Source: Mesorhizobium helmanticense (GTDB lineage Bacteria > Pseudomonadota > Alphaproteobacteria > Rhizobiales > Rhizobiaceae). Taken from it: a DNA stretch of 64,000 nucleotides. Position 1 is the stretch's first letter, and each line of letters begins with the position of its first letter. Positions 38,111-47,356 of this stretch are shown one piece after another. The notes under the pieces were generated by a model, which was not told the DNA's origin, searched no databases, and saw only the letters and a list, made by a program, of their open reading frames with translations. Position numbers and translations under genes: made by a program. The DNA lies in contig NZ_PZJX01000028.1 of NCBI RefSeq assembly GCF_003034915.1, forward strand, positions 248,001-312,000, written 5' to 3'.

Positions 38111-38869
38111 TCAGTGCCCGGGATGCAGGGCGTCGTTCAGATACATGCAGGTCAGCACGGCAAAGACGTAGGCCTGCAGGAAGGCGACCAGCAATTCCAG
38201 CGCCGTCAGCGCCACCGCCATCGCCAGGGGCAGGATCGACCCGGCGACGCCGACCGCTCCCAGCGCGCTCAGGCTGACGACAAAGCCGGAGAACACCTTC
38301 AGCGTGATGTGGCCGGCCAGCATGTTTGCGAACAGACGAACCGAGAGGCTGACCGGGCGCGAAACGAAGGAAATCACCTCGATCAGCACGACCAGCGGCA
38401 AAAGGTAGACGGGAACGCCATGCGGCACGAACAGCTTCAGGAAACCCAGGCCGTGTTTCATGAAGCCGTAGACGACGACGGTTCCGATCACCAGCGCGGC
38501 GAGGCCGAAGGTGACGATGATGTGGCTGGTGACTGTGAAGAAATACGGGAAAAGGCCAAGCAGATTGGCGACGAGCACGAACATGAACAGCGAAAACACG
38601 AAGGGGAAGAACTTCATGCCTTGCGTTCCGGCTGCGTCCCTCAGCATGTTGCCGACGAACTCGTAGGCCATTTCGGAGACCGACTGAAGACGGGTGGGAA
38701 TGAGGCTGCGGCTCGACGTCGTGAGGTAGAGGAACGCCGACGCGACGGCAACGGTGGCGACCATGAACAGCGCCGAATTGGTGAAGGACAGATCGTAGCC
38801 GCCGATGTTGATCGGAATCAGCTTGACGATATGGAACTGGTGGATCGGATCGACCTTGTCAGCAGCCAC
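38111..38869 (-). CDS. atpB: ATP synthase F0 subunit a
   Basis: 252 residues with five to six helices. The essential channel Arg lies in [18 protein letters not shown], and the C-terminal helix carries [18 protein letters not shown]. It moves protons past the c ring. ATG has its stop-proximal gap of 82 bp from atpE. Confidence 0.94.
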   Translation of the reverse strand: MAADKVDPIHQFHIVKLIPINIGGYDLSFTNSALFMVATVAVASAFLYLTTSSRSLIPTRLQSVSEMAYEFVGNMLRDAAGTQGMKFFPFVFSLFMFVLVANLLGLFPYFFTVTSHIIVTFGLAALVIGTVVVYGFMKHGLGFLKLFVPHGVPVYLLPLVVLIEVISFVSRPVSLSVRLFANMLAGHITLKVFSGFVVSLSALGAVGVAGSILPLAMAVALTALELLVAFLQAYVFAVLTCMYLNDALHPGH

Positions 38870-38940
38870 TTAATAATCCCCATCAAAGCCGCGCGCGACT
38901 CTATTGTCCTGTTCATCGCGCCGACCAGCGGCGCCTTCGT

Positions 38941-39339
38941 TCATTCTTTCGGATCGCGCGGTTTTTCGCCCTGTCCGAATTGCGCCACAAGCCCCGCGGA
39001 GCGCATGACATTGAGCACACCAGCGCCAAAGCCCAGCAGCAGGAACACGATCAGACCCCATGGCGATGTCCCCGCCAGACGGTCGATGATCCAGCCGATG
39101 CCGGCACCCACCACTACCCCGGCGATGAACTCGCTGGACAGTTTGAGTGCCTGGCCGTACCCGGCCGCACTGCCCGCTTTCGCGTCGTCTTTCCCCTCGA
39201 GCCGGTCCGGCCGCCTTGTCGCTAGCGATGCTTCAAGGTCGCGCCGGCGGCGCTCAAGATCGTCGTCGCGGATGTCGGCTTCATGCTGCTTGCCGCGGCC
39301 GGTTTCTCCGGTTCCGTGTGGCCCATTCTTGTCGGCCAT
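38941..39339 (-). CDS. atpI: ATP synthase assembly protein AtpI
   Basis: 132 residues: charged N-terminal half (RRRRDLEASL) and two membrane helices (SSEFIAGVVVGAGIGWIID, then GLIVFLLLGFGAGVLNVM). AtpI helps c-ring assembly and Mg2+ handling. First gene of the operon, behind a clear promoter. Confidence 0.85.
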   Translation of the reverse strand: MADKNGPHGTGETGRGKQHEADIRDDDLERRRRDLEASLATRRPDRLEGKDDAKAGSAAGYGQALKLSSEFIAGVVVGAGIGWIIDRLAGTSPWGLIVFLLLGFGAGVLNVMRSAGLVAQFGQGEKPRDPKE

Positions 39340-39395
39340 CGAACCCCCCTGCCCGGTCAGACCGTCGCCGTCCGTCCGCTTCTAAAGTCGCCGGC

Positions 39396-39424
39396 AACAT
39401 AGTTAGAGGGTCTGCCTCCGTCAA
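39396..39424 (-). promoter_or_regulatory. Promoter of the F0 ATP synthase operon
   Basis: TTGACG (39424-39419) - 17 bp - TATGTT (39401-39396) on the minus strand, about 50 bp before the atpI start: a near-consensus housekeeping sigma promoter. Confidence 0.75.
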
Positions 39425-39570
39425 GCCACGGGCAGAACTTCAGCCTCAAGTATTTTTCGTATTTAAATCAACGGCTTGTCAAGGTGCGACATCGTGCCCG
39501 ACACTGTCTCTGGCGCGCCGCGGCCGAATCCCTGCGGCGATGGCTGTTCGATTGGCCGCGCCGGGGGTGC

Positions 39571-40869
39571 TCAACTCCAGCCGCCGCCATAGGTGCGGTA
39601 GAAGATATGCAGGCCGATCTTGGTCATTCTTTTCATCGCCCGCGCCCAGCCCGGATTGACATAGTTGGCGTAATAGTGGGTCGACGATCCCACTTCCGGG
39701 ATGAAGATCTTGCCGGCGGTGACCGCCATGGCGACATCCTGGGCTATTCTGTAGTTGGCGGGGCTTTCGATGCGCTTCTTCCTGCCGTCACAGGCGAAGG
39801 AGAACTGGCAGCGGTTGAACCATTTGTCGTTCTGGTAGACGACGCCGCAGATCGAATTCGGATAGGCCGGATTGCGGACGCGGTTAAGGATGACCTGGGC
39901 GACGGCGGCCTGGCCGCGCACGCTCTCGCCGCGCGCCTCGAAATAGATGCCGTTGGCAAGGCATGCCTGCTCCGGCTTGGAGAAGACGCTCGCCGGCAGC
40001 GGATTCTGCATCCAGGAGTGGTCGCCCTTGGTCATTGGCGGAATGAAGCGGCCATTGTTCGGCTGCTCGTCCTGCAGCAAAGCCTCGAAGGGCGATGCCT
40101 GCGCATAGTCGGGCGCGGCCGATGCATAGGCGGTCGCGAGCACATCGGGACGATCGTTGTTGACCAGCGCCGCAAGCATCGGCGGCATGTCGGGATCGGG
40201 CTTCTTGTCGACGCGCGTGTGGAATGCGGCGGCGATCTCGATCTCCTTGCCTTTGATCTCGGGCTTGGCGAAAGCCATCTTCAGGCCGCTGTCCATGCTC
40301 GGGCGCAGCAGCGAGGAGGTGCGCTCGAAGATCGAGCCGGCATTGAAGTTCCTCGGCGGCGCCACCGGCGAGACCTGGATGATCCGGTCCCCCTTGTCGG
40401 CGCGCATGACGCGGTCCTCGTCGGGCGTCGTGCCGGCCACGTTGCCCTTGCCGCGAAACGACACGGCGCCGATGCCGGGCAACCGAACGCCGGAACCCGA
40501 GATCGAACCGGTGGTGTCGGAATCGAGAAAAGGCATCTCGGCGGCATGGACCGAACCGGCGACGGATTTCTCGACAAAGGCGTTCCAGCGGGCGTTCGGC
40601 GCTTCGAGGCCGGAGATCAGGCTCGTCATGTCCTGGTAAGCAATGACATTGGGAAAACCGACCCAGATGCCAAGCCCAATGACCAGAGGAGACAGGAAGG
40701 AACGTTTTTTCTCGCCAGCGGCAGCGACAAGCCGCGTCAAGACATTTCGATGCACGGAACTCTTGGGCAAGCCGACCAAGATGCCGAGATCAATAACCAG
40801 AGGAGACAGGAAGGAACGCTTCTTCTCACCGGCGGCGGCGAGCAGCCGCTTCACAACACGTCGATGCAC
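39571..40869 (-). CDS. Cell wall hydrolase (SleB family) with duplicated N-terminus
   Basis: 432 residues. The C-terminal ~120 residues are the SleB/Hydrolase_2 domain: ACLANGIYFEARGESVRGQAAV, VILNRVRNPAYPNSICGVVYQ, KWFNRCQFSFACDG and GSSTHYYANYVNPGWA. The family cleaves peptidoglycan cross-bridges or N-acetylmuramic bonds. The start is a GTG at 40869 with GGAG 6 nt upstream (reads MHRRVVKRLL). Residues 1-38 and 39-76 are near-identical copies of one unit with a membrane-like SPLVI-x-LGI-x-VG segment, so the anchor is doubled. Single gene, 42 bp from the window's next minus gene... the atp operon lies downstream. The middle 250 residues are of unknown fold. Confidence 0.85.
   Translation of the reverse strand: MHRRVVKRLLAAAGEKKRSFLSPLVIDLGILVGLPKSSVHRNVLTRLVAAAGEKKRSFLSPLVIGLGIWVGFPNVIAYQDMTSLISGLEAPNARWNAFVEKSVAGSVHAAEMPFLDSDTTGSISGSGVRLPGIGAVSFRGKGNVAGTTPDEDRVMRADKGDRIIQVSPVAPPRNFNAGSIFERTSSLLRPSMDSGLKMAFAKPEIKGKEIEIAAAFHTRVDKKPDPDMPPMLAALVNNDRPDVLATAYASAAPDYAQASPFEALLQDEQPNNGRFIPPMTKGDHSWMQNPLPASVFSKPEQACLANGIYFEARGESVRGQAAVAQVILNRVRNPAYPNSICGVVYQNDKWFNRCQFSFACDGRKKRIESPANYRIAQDVAMAVTAGKIFIPEVGSSTHYYANYVNPGWARAMKRMTKIGLHIFYRTYGGGWS
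40642..40869 (-). repeat. 114-bp tandem duplication in the hydrolase gene
   Basis: Two successive 114-bp copies: 40869-40756 and 40755-40642 (minus). Each begins with a GTG-CAT-CG unit preceded by AGAGTTCC, so a start-like GTG is duplicated together with a single membrane segment. The copies share AAGEKKRSFLSPLVI word for word; they differ at about a quarter of codons, mostly in the N-terminal ten and last ten residues. The unit is divisible by three. Confidence 0.88.
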
Positions 40870-41147
40870 GGAACTCTCCAGAAACGCAACGGACCCCACT
40901 GGAGAGGAACAATGATGCATTAACCTTGATGGGGCGTTAACAAGGTCGATCGTGTTTTTTTGATGTTGACGCGAAACGAGCCGCTTTTTTGCGTCATCAG
41001 CCGGGCCGGAAAAACCGGCCAGGCGATCAGCGCAGACGGCCGCCGCCAGCCATACGTCCGACCACGAGCAGAGAATTACAAGACCCGGAATGGCTGCCGG
41101 CAGCAGGAAGCGATGGGCGTCTCAGCCAATCGCCGAGGCGCGGCCGC

Positions 41148-42575
41148 TCAGCGCTTCTTGGCCCTGCCGGCAAACGGATTGTCCGAGGTGCGCAGAGCGA
41201 TGCGGATCGGCACGCCTGGCATGTCGAAGGCCTCGCGCAGGCTGTTCGAGAGATAGCGGACGTAGGATTGCGGCATCGCGTCGGGCCGCGAGCATTGGAC
41301 GACGAAGCCTGGCGGGCGGGTCTTGGCCTGGGTGACGTATTTGACCTTCAGCCGGCGGCCGGCGACGGCGGGCGGCGGATGGTGCGCCAATATGCCTTCC
41401 AGCCAGCGGTTGAGCTTGCCGGTCGAGACGCGGCTGTTCCACACCTTGTGCGTCCTGATGACGGCATCCATCAATTTATCGAGGCCGCGCCCGGTCTCGG
41501 CCGACACCGGCACCGCCTGGATGCCGCGCGCCTGCGGCAGCAGCCGCTCGGTTTTCTCGCGCAGTTCCGCCAGGAGTTCCTGGGGGCGGTCGATCAGGTC
41601 CCATTTGTTGAAGGCGATCACTGGCGCACGGCCCTCGCGGATGATCAGGTCGGCGATCTGCAGATCCTGCTTCTCGAAGGGGATGGTGGCGTCGAGCACG
41701 ATGATGACGATCTCGGCGAAGCGGATGGCGCGCAGGCCGTCCTGCACCGACATCACTTCCAGCTTTTCGTGGATCCTGGCCTTGCGGCGCATGCCGGCGG
41801 TGTCGAACAGTTTCACCCGGCGGCCGCGCCAGTCCCAGTCGACGGAGATGGAATCGCGGGTGATGCCGGCTTCCGGCCCGGTCAACAGCCGCTCCTCGCC
41901 GATCAACGCGTTGATCAAGGTCGACTTGCCGGCGTTGGGCCGGCCAACGACGGCGATGCGCATCGGCTTGGTGTCGTCATAGGTCGGTTCGGCATCGGGA
42001 TCGGCGATGTCCTCGCCGATCAGCACCTCGCTGGCGGCGATCTCCTCGTCTTCGTCCTCTTCCTCGCCGAAGGCACGTTCCTCGCCGAGCGCCGCCACCA
42101 CCGCGTCGCGCAGGTCGGGCAGGCCCTGGCCATGCTCGGCCGAAACCGGGATCGGCTCGCCAAGCCCAAGCTCCCATGCCTCCAGCATGCCGCCCTGGGC
42201 GCCCTTTGCCTCGGCCTTGTTGGCGACCAGCACGACGGGCTTGCCGGATTTCCGGACGATCTCGGCAAAGGTCCTGTCGTCGGGCAGCAGGCCGGACTTG
42301 GCATCGATGGTGAAGAAGATCAGGTCGGCTTCACGGATGGCGATCTCGGTCTGGACGCGCATGCGGCCGGGCAGCGTCGCCGCGCCCGCATCCTCGAAGC
42401 CGGCGGTGTCGATGACGTCGAAAGCGAGATCGTAGAGCTTGGCGGCATGGACGCGGCGGTCGCGGGTGACGCCCGGCGTGTCGTCGACGAGCGCCAGCTT
42501 CCTTCCCACCAGCCGATTGAAAAGAGTCGATTTGCCGACGTTAGGACGGCCGATGATGGCGACTTTGAAGCTCAT
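41148..42575 (-). CDS. der: Ribosome-associated GTPase EngA/Der
   Basis: 475 residues with the two tandem GTPase domains unique to Der: G1 motifs GRPNVGKS at 9-16 and GRPNAGKS at 211-218, switch II DTAGF and DTAGM, and ANKAEAK/FNKWDL for guanine specificity. A C-terminal KH-like domain follows. Essential for 50S ribosome assembly. A 13-residue acidic linker (EEEDEDEEI) joins the domains. It lies downstream of the TPR gene in the same direction, with repeat A copy 3 between. Confidence 0.97.
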   Translation of the reverse strand: MSFKVAIIGRPNVGKSTLFNRLVGRKLALVDDTPGVTRDRRVHAAKLYDLAFDVIDTAGFEDAGAATLPGRMRVQTEIAIREADLIFFTIDAKSGLLPDDRTFAEIVRKSGKPVVLVANKAEAKGAQGGMLEAWELGLGEPIPVSAEHGQGLPDLRDAVVAALGEERAFGEEEDEDEEIAASEVLIGEDIADPDAEPTYDDTKPMRIAVVGRPNAGKSTLINALIGEERLLTGPEAGITRDSISVDWDWRGRRVKLFDTAGMRRKARIHEKLEVMSVQDGLRAIRFAEIVIIVLDATIPFEKQDLQIADLIIREGRAPVIAFNKWDLIDRPQELLAELREKTERLLPQARGIQAVPVSAETGRGLDKLMDAVIRTHKVWNSRVSTGKLNRWLEGILAHHPPPAVAGRRLKVKYVTQAKTRPPGFVVQCSRPDAMPQSYVRYLSNSLREAFDMPGVPIRIALRTSDNPFAGRAKKR

Positions 42576-42593
42576 CCGATTCTACCGCCTAAT

Positions 42594-42644
42594 GTGCATG
42601 TCGTTGATCCCAAAACCGCTTCGCACTTTTGGGCGACATTGCAC
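42594..42644. repeat. Dispersed palindromic repeat A, copy 3
   Basis: 51 bp, arms GTGCATGTCG and CGACATTGCAC, core CCCAAAACCGCTTCGCACTTTTGGG. It overlaps the stop codon of the TPR gene by one base and lies between it and der. Confidence 0.88.
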
Positions 42645-43309
42645 TACGACGCGCTGCCCGACCCGCGGATCAGCTCGGACATCAAGGTCGCCCGCTCGCG
42701 CGTATTGCGCGGGGCGCCGTCATCCGCGGCGATCTGGTCGAACAATTTCAGAGCATCCTGTGACTTGCCTTCCTTCCAGGCGGCCAGGCCAAGCGCCTCG
42801 CGCGCGGCGTGGCGCAGCGGATTGGTGTCGGCGGTCAGCGCCTCGACGCGGCTGGAGACATCGGCAAAAGAGCCGTGGTCGACGAGCAACAAAGCTGCCC
42901 TGAGGCGCGCCATGTCACGAAGGCCTGATGGAATGTCGGTGTCCGCGGCAACCTCGTCGAAATCCTTGACGGCGGCGTCGACGTCGCCCTTGTCGGCCTT
43001 GACGGTTGCCGCGCGCATGCGGGCAAGCAGCGGATAGGCGCCGTAGCCGTCCTTTTCCAGGGAATCGAGCGCGGTCAACGCCTCGTCGCTCTTGCCGTCA
43101 TTGGCGAGCTTCAGCGCCTGCGAGAAAGCGTCGCCCGAACGATTGGCGCGGGTCTCGTCCCAATAGCGGTAGCCCACGACGGCGGCGGTGCCGACCACCA
43201 CCAGCACCGCGAGCACAATCAAGGCAGGACCAAAACGGTCCCATAGCGCATGCGCCTGTTCGCGACGAATCTCTTCGTTGACTTCGCGGATAAAACTGTC
43301 GTCGGACAT
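42644..43309 (-). CDS. YfgM-like membrane TPR protein
   Basis: 221 residues: short cytoplasmic start (MSDDSFIREVNEEIRREQAHALWDRFG), one membrane helix (ALIVLAVLVVVGTAAVVGY), then a periplasmic TPR-like alpha-helical region with repeated AL-x-LD-x-L and AAREALGLAAWKEGKSQDALKLF. This is the YfgM/TPR_21 family, partner of the SecYEG/BAM surroundings in E. coli, where it is likewise near der. Start ATG 43309; the TTG just before is not needed. Shows no strong ribosome site. Confidence 0.83.
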   Translation of the reverse strand: MSDDSFIREVNEEIRREQAHALWDRFGPALIVLAVLVVVGTAAVVGYRYWDETRANRSGDAFSQALKLANDGKSDEALTALDSLEKDGYGAYPLLARMRAATVKADKGDVDAAVKDFDEVAADTDIPSGLRDMARLRAALLLVDHGSFADVSSRVEALTADTNPLRHAAREALGLAAWKEGKSQDALKLFDQIAADDGAPRNTRERATLMSELIRGSGSAS

Positions 43310-43407
43310 CAATCAAAACCATTGCTGCCCGGAACGGGGCGCTTCTTGAGCCCGCGTTTTAGCGAAATTTCGCCGGCATGGAAGGGGTTCGCCAGGAAAA
43401 TCGGCGA

Positions 43408-43444
43408 GATCAGGATGATGTTTGGTTGAATCGTCATCCTGATC
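43408..43444. repeat. Inverted repeat F (11-bp arms)
   Basis: GATCAGGATGA - 15 bp - TCATCCTGATC, perfect arms. Lies in the gap upstream of the TPR gene, 12 bp before repeat B, forming one composite. Confidence 0.8.
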
Positions 43445-43456
43445 TAGCTCTTGTTG

Positions 43457-43505
43457 GAGCATGATCTTTTTCGAAAACCGGTTCCCACTTTTCGGGATCA
43501 TGCTC
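43457..43505. repeat. Palindromic repeat B
   Basis: 49 bp: arms GAGCATGATC and GATCATGCTC, core TTTTTCGAAAACCGGTTCCC-ACTTTTCGG. The centre AAAACCG-n4-CACTTTT is shared with repeat A although the arms are different. Common in rhizobial genomes to my knowledge. Confidence 0.85.
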
Positions 43506-43604
43506 TATCGGGAGGCAGACGACCGAAAGTGCGACGGCAGAGGCGACCGCACCCGTGCCACATTTCGCCGATAGCCGATCTTAACCGTTTCTGTGCCAGA
43601 CCGG

Positions 43605-44624
43605 ATGCCGATGCCTCGTTTGTTCCGCGTTGTTGCGTTTTCCCTTGCCTCGCTTTCCCTTGCCGCAGCCGGCACGGCTTTCGCCGATCCGCCGGCAGCA
43701 CCCGCGCCGGCAAGGCAAAAGCAGGTCGTCATCATCTCGTTCGACAGCGCCCGCGACATTTCGCAGTGGAAGCGCAGCCGCGCGTTGGCACAGCGCACCG
43801 GCGCGCATTTCACCTATTTTCTGTCCTGCGTCTTCCTGCTGTCGCCGCAGACGCGCACGGAATATACGGCGCCCGGCAAGAGCGCCGGGAAATCGAATAT
43901 CGGCTTTGCCGCCTCGAAACAGGAAGTAGCCGATCGGCTTGAACAGATCCGGCTGGCTGCCGCGGAAGGCCACGACATCGGCAGTCATGGCTGCGGTCAT
44001 TTCGACGGCAAGGATTGGAGCAAGGCCGACTGGCTCGCCGAGTTCGGCGCGTTCGAACACACTCTCGAGAATGCCTATGCGATCAATGGCATTGCGCCCG
44101 AACCCCGGGGCTGGCGCGATTTCGCGCAGCATGAAGTGGTCGGCTTCCGCGCGCCCTATCTGTCGACGAACAAGGCGCTCTACCAGGCCTTGCCTAGGGC
44201 CGGCTTCCTGTTCGACGCCAGCGGCGTCTCGAAAGGCCCGGTCCAGCCGCCGACCAGCAACGGCATAACGCATTTTTCGCTGCCGCAGATCCCGGAAGGC
44301 CCCAGCTCAAGGCCGGTGATCGCCATGGACTACAATCTCTATGTCAGGCATTCCGGCGGTTTCGAACGGCCGAGCAAGGCGGCCGAATTCGCGGAGCGGA
44401 CCTATGACGCCTTCCGCGCCGCCTTCGACAAGCAATATCAGGGCAAACGCCTGCCGCTGGAGCTCGGCTTCCACTTCACGCTGATGAATGACGGCGCCTA
44501 CTGGAACGCGCTGGAGCGTTTTGCCGGCGAGGTCTGCGTCATGACGCAAGTCGAGTGCATCAGCTTCCACGACTATGTTTCGCGGCAACGGGGCGGCGAG
44601 CGACAGGCAAATGTGGGCGGCTGA
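43605..44624 (+). CDS. Polysaccharide deacetylase-family exported protein
   Basis: 339 residues. A Sec signal peptide (MPMPRLFRVVAFSLASLSLAAAG, cleavage near AFA) is followed by a NodB-type barrel of unusual type: SFDSARD replaces the standard FDDG motif, GHDIGSHGCGHFDG holds the H-x3-H metal pair, and GFRAPYL is the R-x-P motif. The catalytic barrel is therefore altered but probably active. C-terminus includes LELGFHFTLMNDGAY. ATG 43605 or 43611; no clear ribosome site. Substrate probably a cell-envelope polysaccharide or peptidoglycan; not determinable. Confidence 0.75.
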   Translation: MPMPRLFRVVAFSLASLSLAAAGTAFADPPAAPAPARQKQVVIISFDSARDISQWKRSRALAQRTGAHFTYFLSCVFLLSPQTRTEYTAPGKSAGKSNIGFAASKQEVADRLEQIRLAAAEGHDIGSHGCGHFDGKDWSKADWLAEFGAFEHTLENAYAINGIAPEPRGWRDFAQHEVVGFRAPYLSTNKALYQALPRAGFLFDASGVSKGPVQPPTSNGITHFSLPQIPEGPSSRPVIAMDYNLYVRHSGGFERPSKAAEFAERTYDAFRAAFDKQYQGKRLPLELGFHFTLMNDGAYWNALERFAGEVCVMTQVECISFHDYVSRQRGGERQANVGG

Positions 44625-44648
44625 GCCGCACACGCTTTTTCCGAGATG

Positions 44649-45908
44649 TCAGACCTGATCCTCGGCGCCCTGACGTTGGAGATAGCGCTGGTCGATTTCA
44701 GGCAGTGGCTCGCCCTGCAACGTCGCCTCGAAGGCGCGCAGGCGCTTATGCACGGACTGAAGTTCAACGATGGTCGACCAGGAGGTGAGCAGAAACTGCA
44801 GCGAACCGGTCACTCTGCCAAAGGCGTTCGGTATCTGATTCAGGACGCCAAGTGTTATCCTGTGCGCCACGATGGATGGCCCCATGACAAAGAATGAGAA
44901 GATATTGTCAGCTTGCAAGTAGGTGTAACGAACCACATTGAAGTAGATGTAATGGAAGTAAAGCCTGAAGTAATTTCGGCGAACATTGTTGAACAACTCC
45001 GCTGTCGTAACGGGCTGAGCACGGTCAGCGTGATCCTCTCCATAGACCAGCTCCTTACGATAAGCTGCCTCGACGCGCTGATTGCGGAACTGGAGGCCGG
45101 GCAGTTTCAGACCGGCGATCATTACTGAAATGGTTCCGAAGACGCACCAGGCTATCGCGGCAACCACAAGGGGATGAGGAATAGCGCCGACTATTGGCAA
45201 TTCGCTGATATTGGCCTCAAGTCTGATCAACACCGGAAGGAACGCGATCAACGTCATGATCGACTGCACGAAGCTGGTGCCCAGATCCTCCATGATTTGA
45301 GCGAAGCGCATGGTGTCTTCCTGAACGCGCTGAGAGGCGCCCTCAATGTGGCGCAGTTTGCTCCAGTTCGTCATGAAGTGATCGTTCATCGCCATTCGCC
45401 AACGGAAGATCCAATGGCTGACGATAAAGGCATTGATCACGCTGACATTCATACCGACCAGCGCCAACCAAGCGAATGTGGCCAGCCGGGCGTAAAACTC
45501 GGCATTGGTCGATTCGATCGTTTTAGAAATCAGTCCTTGGATATAGTCGAAGAACGGGCCGTACCAGTCGTTAACGGCGACGCTGATCTGCACATTGAAA
45601 TAGATCAGAAAGAGGATCAAGGCGGCTACAAGGATGGACCAGTTCTGCCAGGGGTGCGGTGCGTAAAGACGCCAGAACGCGTAGAAGACCCCAACGCCGA
45701 TAGTGAAATAGATATAGAACCAGAGGAATGGCTTCGAGACCAGGACGGCGATGCCAACGATTGGCGGCGCATCGGCGGCAGCCGGCGGCAGGCCGAAAAT
45801 GGCGCCCAATTGCTCGCCACCGAAAAACCAGAACAGGATTGCCGCAAGGCTCCAGACGGCAGCCGAGCTGAAAAACAACTTCGGCTGCGGAAAAAACGAT
45901 ACGAACAC
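44649..45908 (-). CDS. bacA: BacA/SbmA peptide importer
   Basis: 419-residue inner-membrane protein of the SbmA/BacA family with seven to eight hydrophobic helices. The signature region FHYIYFNVVRYTYLQADNIF and WSTIVELQSVHKRLRAFEA near the C-terminus are strongly conserved in BacA. It imports small peptides (bleomycin, bacteriocins, plant NCR peptides) by proton motive force, and in Sinorhizobium is needed inside the host nodule. GTG start at 45908 with GAGG 11 nt upstream. Converges on the deacetylase gene (24-bp gap). Role in this organism inferred from family. Confidence 0.93.
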   Translation of the reverse strand: MFVSFFPQPKLFFSSAAVWSLAAILFWFFGGEQLGAIFGLPPAAADAPPIVGIAVLVSKPFLWFYIYFTIGVGVFYAFWRLYAPHPWQNWSILVAALILFLIYFNVQISVAVNDWYGPFFDYIQGLISKTIESTNAEFYARLATFAWLALVGMNVSVINAFIVSHWIFRWRMAMNDHFMTNWSKLRHIEGASQRVQEDTMRFAQIMEDLGTSFVQSIMTLIAFLPVLIRLEANISELPIVGAIPHPLVVAAIAWCVFGTISVMIAGLKLPGLQFRNQRVEAAYRKELVYGEDHADRAQPVTTAELFNNVRRNYFRLYFHYIYFNVVRYTYLQADNIFSFFVMGPSIVAHRITLGVLNQIPNAFGRVTGSLQFLLTSWSTIVELQSVHKRLRAFEATLQGEPLPEIDQRYLQRQGAEDQV

Positions 45909-46027
45909 TGTGGCGAAATCCTCGGTCGGCGCGCAAATCAGCGGCGTTGCTGTTCAGCGGGCATAAGGTCACACATCGACCGGAAAGAAAATGGTGGCTC
46001 GATGCCCGCCCCCGAGCAAGACCACAA

Positions 46028-47188
46028 TCATGGCGATTTTGGCGCAGCCGACCAGGCGACGACGCCGGAGACGACCAGGACGACGGCAGCCACGAGCGAG
46101 GCCAGGAAGAAGCCGCCCGATGCCTGCGCCAGCAGACCGGCGACGAGCGGACCGATGATCTGGCCGAGGCCGAAGGACGCCGTCATGACCGCGAAAGTCC
46201 GGCGCGGCGCTTGCGGTGCGAGCTGCTTTACGGCCTGCAGGCCGAGCGCGGTCATGGCCATGAATGTCGCGCCAAGCAGAAACCCGCCGAGCAGCGGCCC
46301 GGCGCGCCCGCCCATGGCGACGCTCGCGGTGACACCGACCGCCTCGATCAGGCAACCCGCAAGGCAGGCCGCGTAGAGACCGATCCTTGCCGCGATCTTC
46401 TGCCAAAGCCAGACCGAGGGAATTCCGGCAAGGCCGGTGACCAGCCAGACAACCGCCTCGAAGACGCGGCCGCCGCCGCCCTGGCGCACGATGGCAACGA
46501 GGAACGTCGCCGTCACCACATAGCCGAAACCGAACAGGCCGTAGGCGACAATCATCTTCACCAACGACCGGTCCTTCGGCAGCGCCGGCTCGCGGCTGTC
46601 AACGCCGTTGGTGGTCGACGCAGGCCCGACCAGCAGAGCCACGATAGCGACGCCGCAGGCGCAAATCGCCGCCGACCACAGCCAGCCAGCCGCCCAGCCG
46701 GCATGTCCGGTGACGAGAACGGCCATCAGCGCCGAGGAGGCCGCGATGCCGAGGCCGACGCCGCCGAAATGCAGCGCCTGCAGGTCGTTGCGGTCGGCTG
46801 CGGTGAGATGGCCAAAGACGATGCTGGACATGAAGACCATGACGAGGGCGCTGGCGACGCCGCCCAGAAAACGGATGACGAGAAAGGCCGCCATGCTCTC
46901 GGTCAGCCCCATCAGCGCGGCCAAGACGGCGCTGGCGGCAAGGCCGGAGAACATCAGCAGGCGCTCGCGTCCATGCGCCCAGCCGCCGGCGGCGGCAAGC
47001 GCGCCGACGAGGTAGCCGAGATAATTGGCCGACGCGATCCAGCCGGCGTCGGCCGGCGACAGGCCGAGTTCTTCCATCATGCCGGGCAGGATCGGCGTAT
47101 AGACGAAGCGACCGATGCCCATGGCGACGGCAAGCGCGACCATGCCGGCGAAGGCGAGACGTAAAGGGGATGGCGAAGCGGCTTTCAT
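46028..47188 (-). CDS. MFS transporter, YbfB/YjiJ family
   Basis: 386 residues with 12 hydrophobic helices and the family start MGIGRFVYTPILPGM. Other marks: WIASANYLGYLVGA and GGVASALVMVFMSS. The family is of undetermined substrate, perhaps exporting small metabolites. ATG 47188 is chosen over an upstream GTG/TTG frame to 47224. It is 119 bp downstream of bacA in transcription order reversed, i.e. not the same operon. Confidence 0.82.
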   Translation of the reverse strand: MKAASPSPLRLAFAGMVALAVAMGIGRFVYTPILPGMMEELGLSPADAGWIASANYLGYLVGALAAAGGWAHGRERLLMFSGLAASAVLAALMGLTESMAAFLVIRFLGGVASALVMVFMSSIVFGHLTAADRNDLQALHFGGVGLGIAASSALMAVLVTGHAGWAAGWLWSAAICACGVAIVALLVGPASTTNGVDSREPALPKDRSLVKMIVAYGLFGFGYVVTATFLVAIVRQGGGGRVFEAVVWLVTGLAGIPSVWLWQKIAARIGLYAACLAGCLIEAVGVTASVAMGGRAGPLLGGFLLGATFMAMTALGLQAVKQLAPQAPRRTFAVMTASFGLGQIIGPLVAGLLAQASGGFFLASLVAAVVLVVSGVVAWSAAPKSP

Positions 47189-47356
47189 TGCGGCGCACAA
47201 TAAGTGCGCCGGCCTGTCAAACAATCCAGTTATGTTGGGCCAGAAGGGCTCCCAAGAACCGCTTTCGAGCGCCGCGGTACAGAACGAGCGTCGACGATCC
47301 TTCGCGCCCCCCTCTGTCCTGCCGACGTCTCGGCAGCGATCCTCTGTGCGAAGGAT

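Noticed and set aside
38114..39385. 423-codon plus-strand frame opposite atpB/atpI
   Set aside because: Shadow; highly charged His/Gln/Asp-rich translation typical of antisense GC-rich frames.
41004..41020. GGCCGG-AAAAA-CCGGCC hairpin as terminator after der
   Set aside because: No T-run on the minus strand and it is more than 120 bp beyond the der stop.
40989..43037. Open frame of 682 codons on the plus strand opposite der and the TPR gene
   Set aside because: It lies wholly antisense to two clear proteins and has high-GC third-position shadow composition, no family pattern and no ribosome site.
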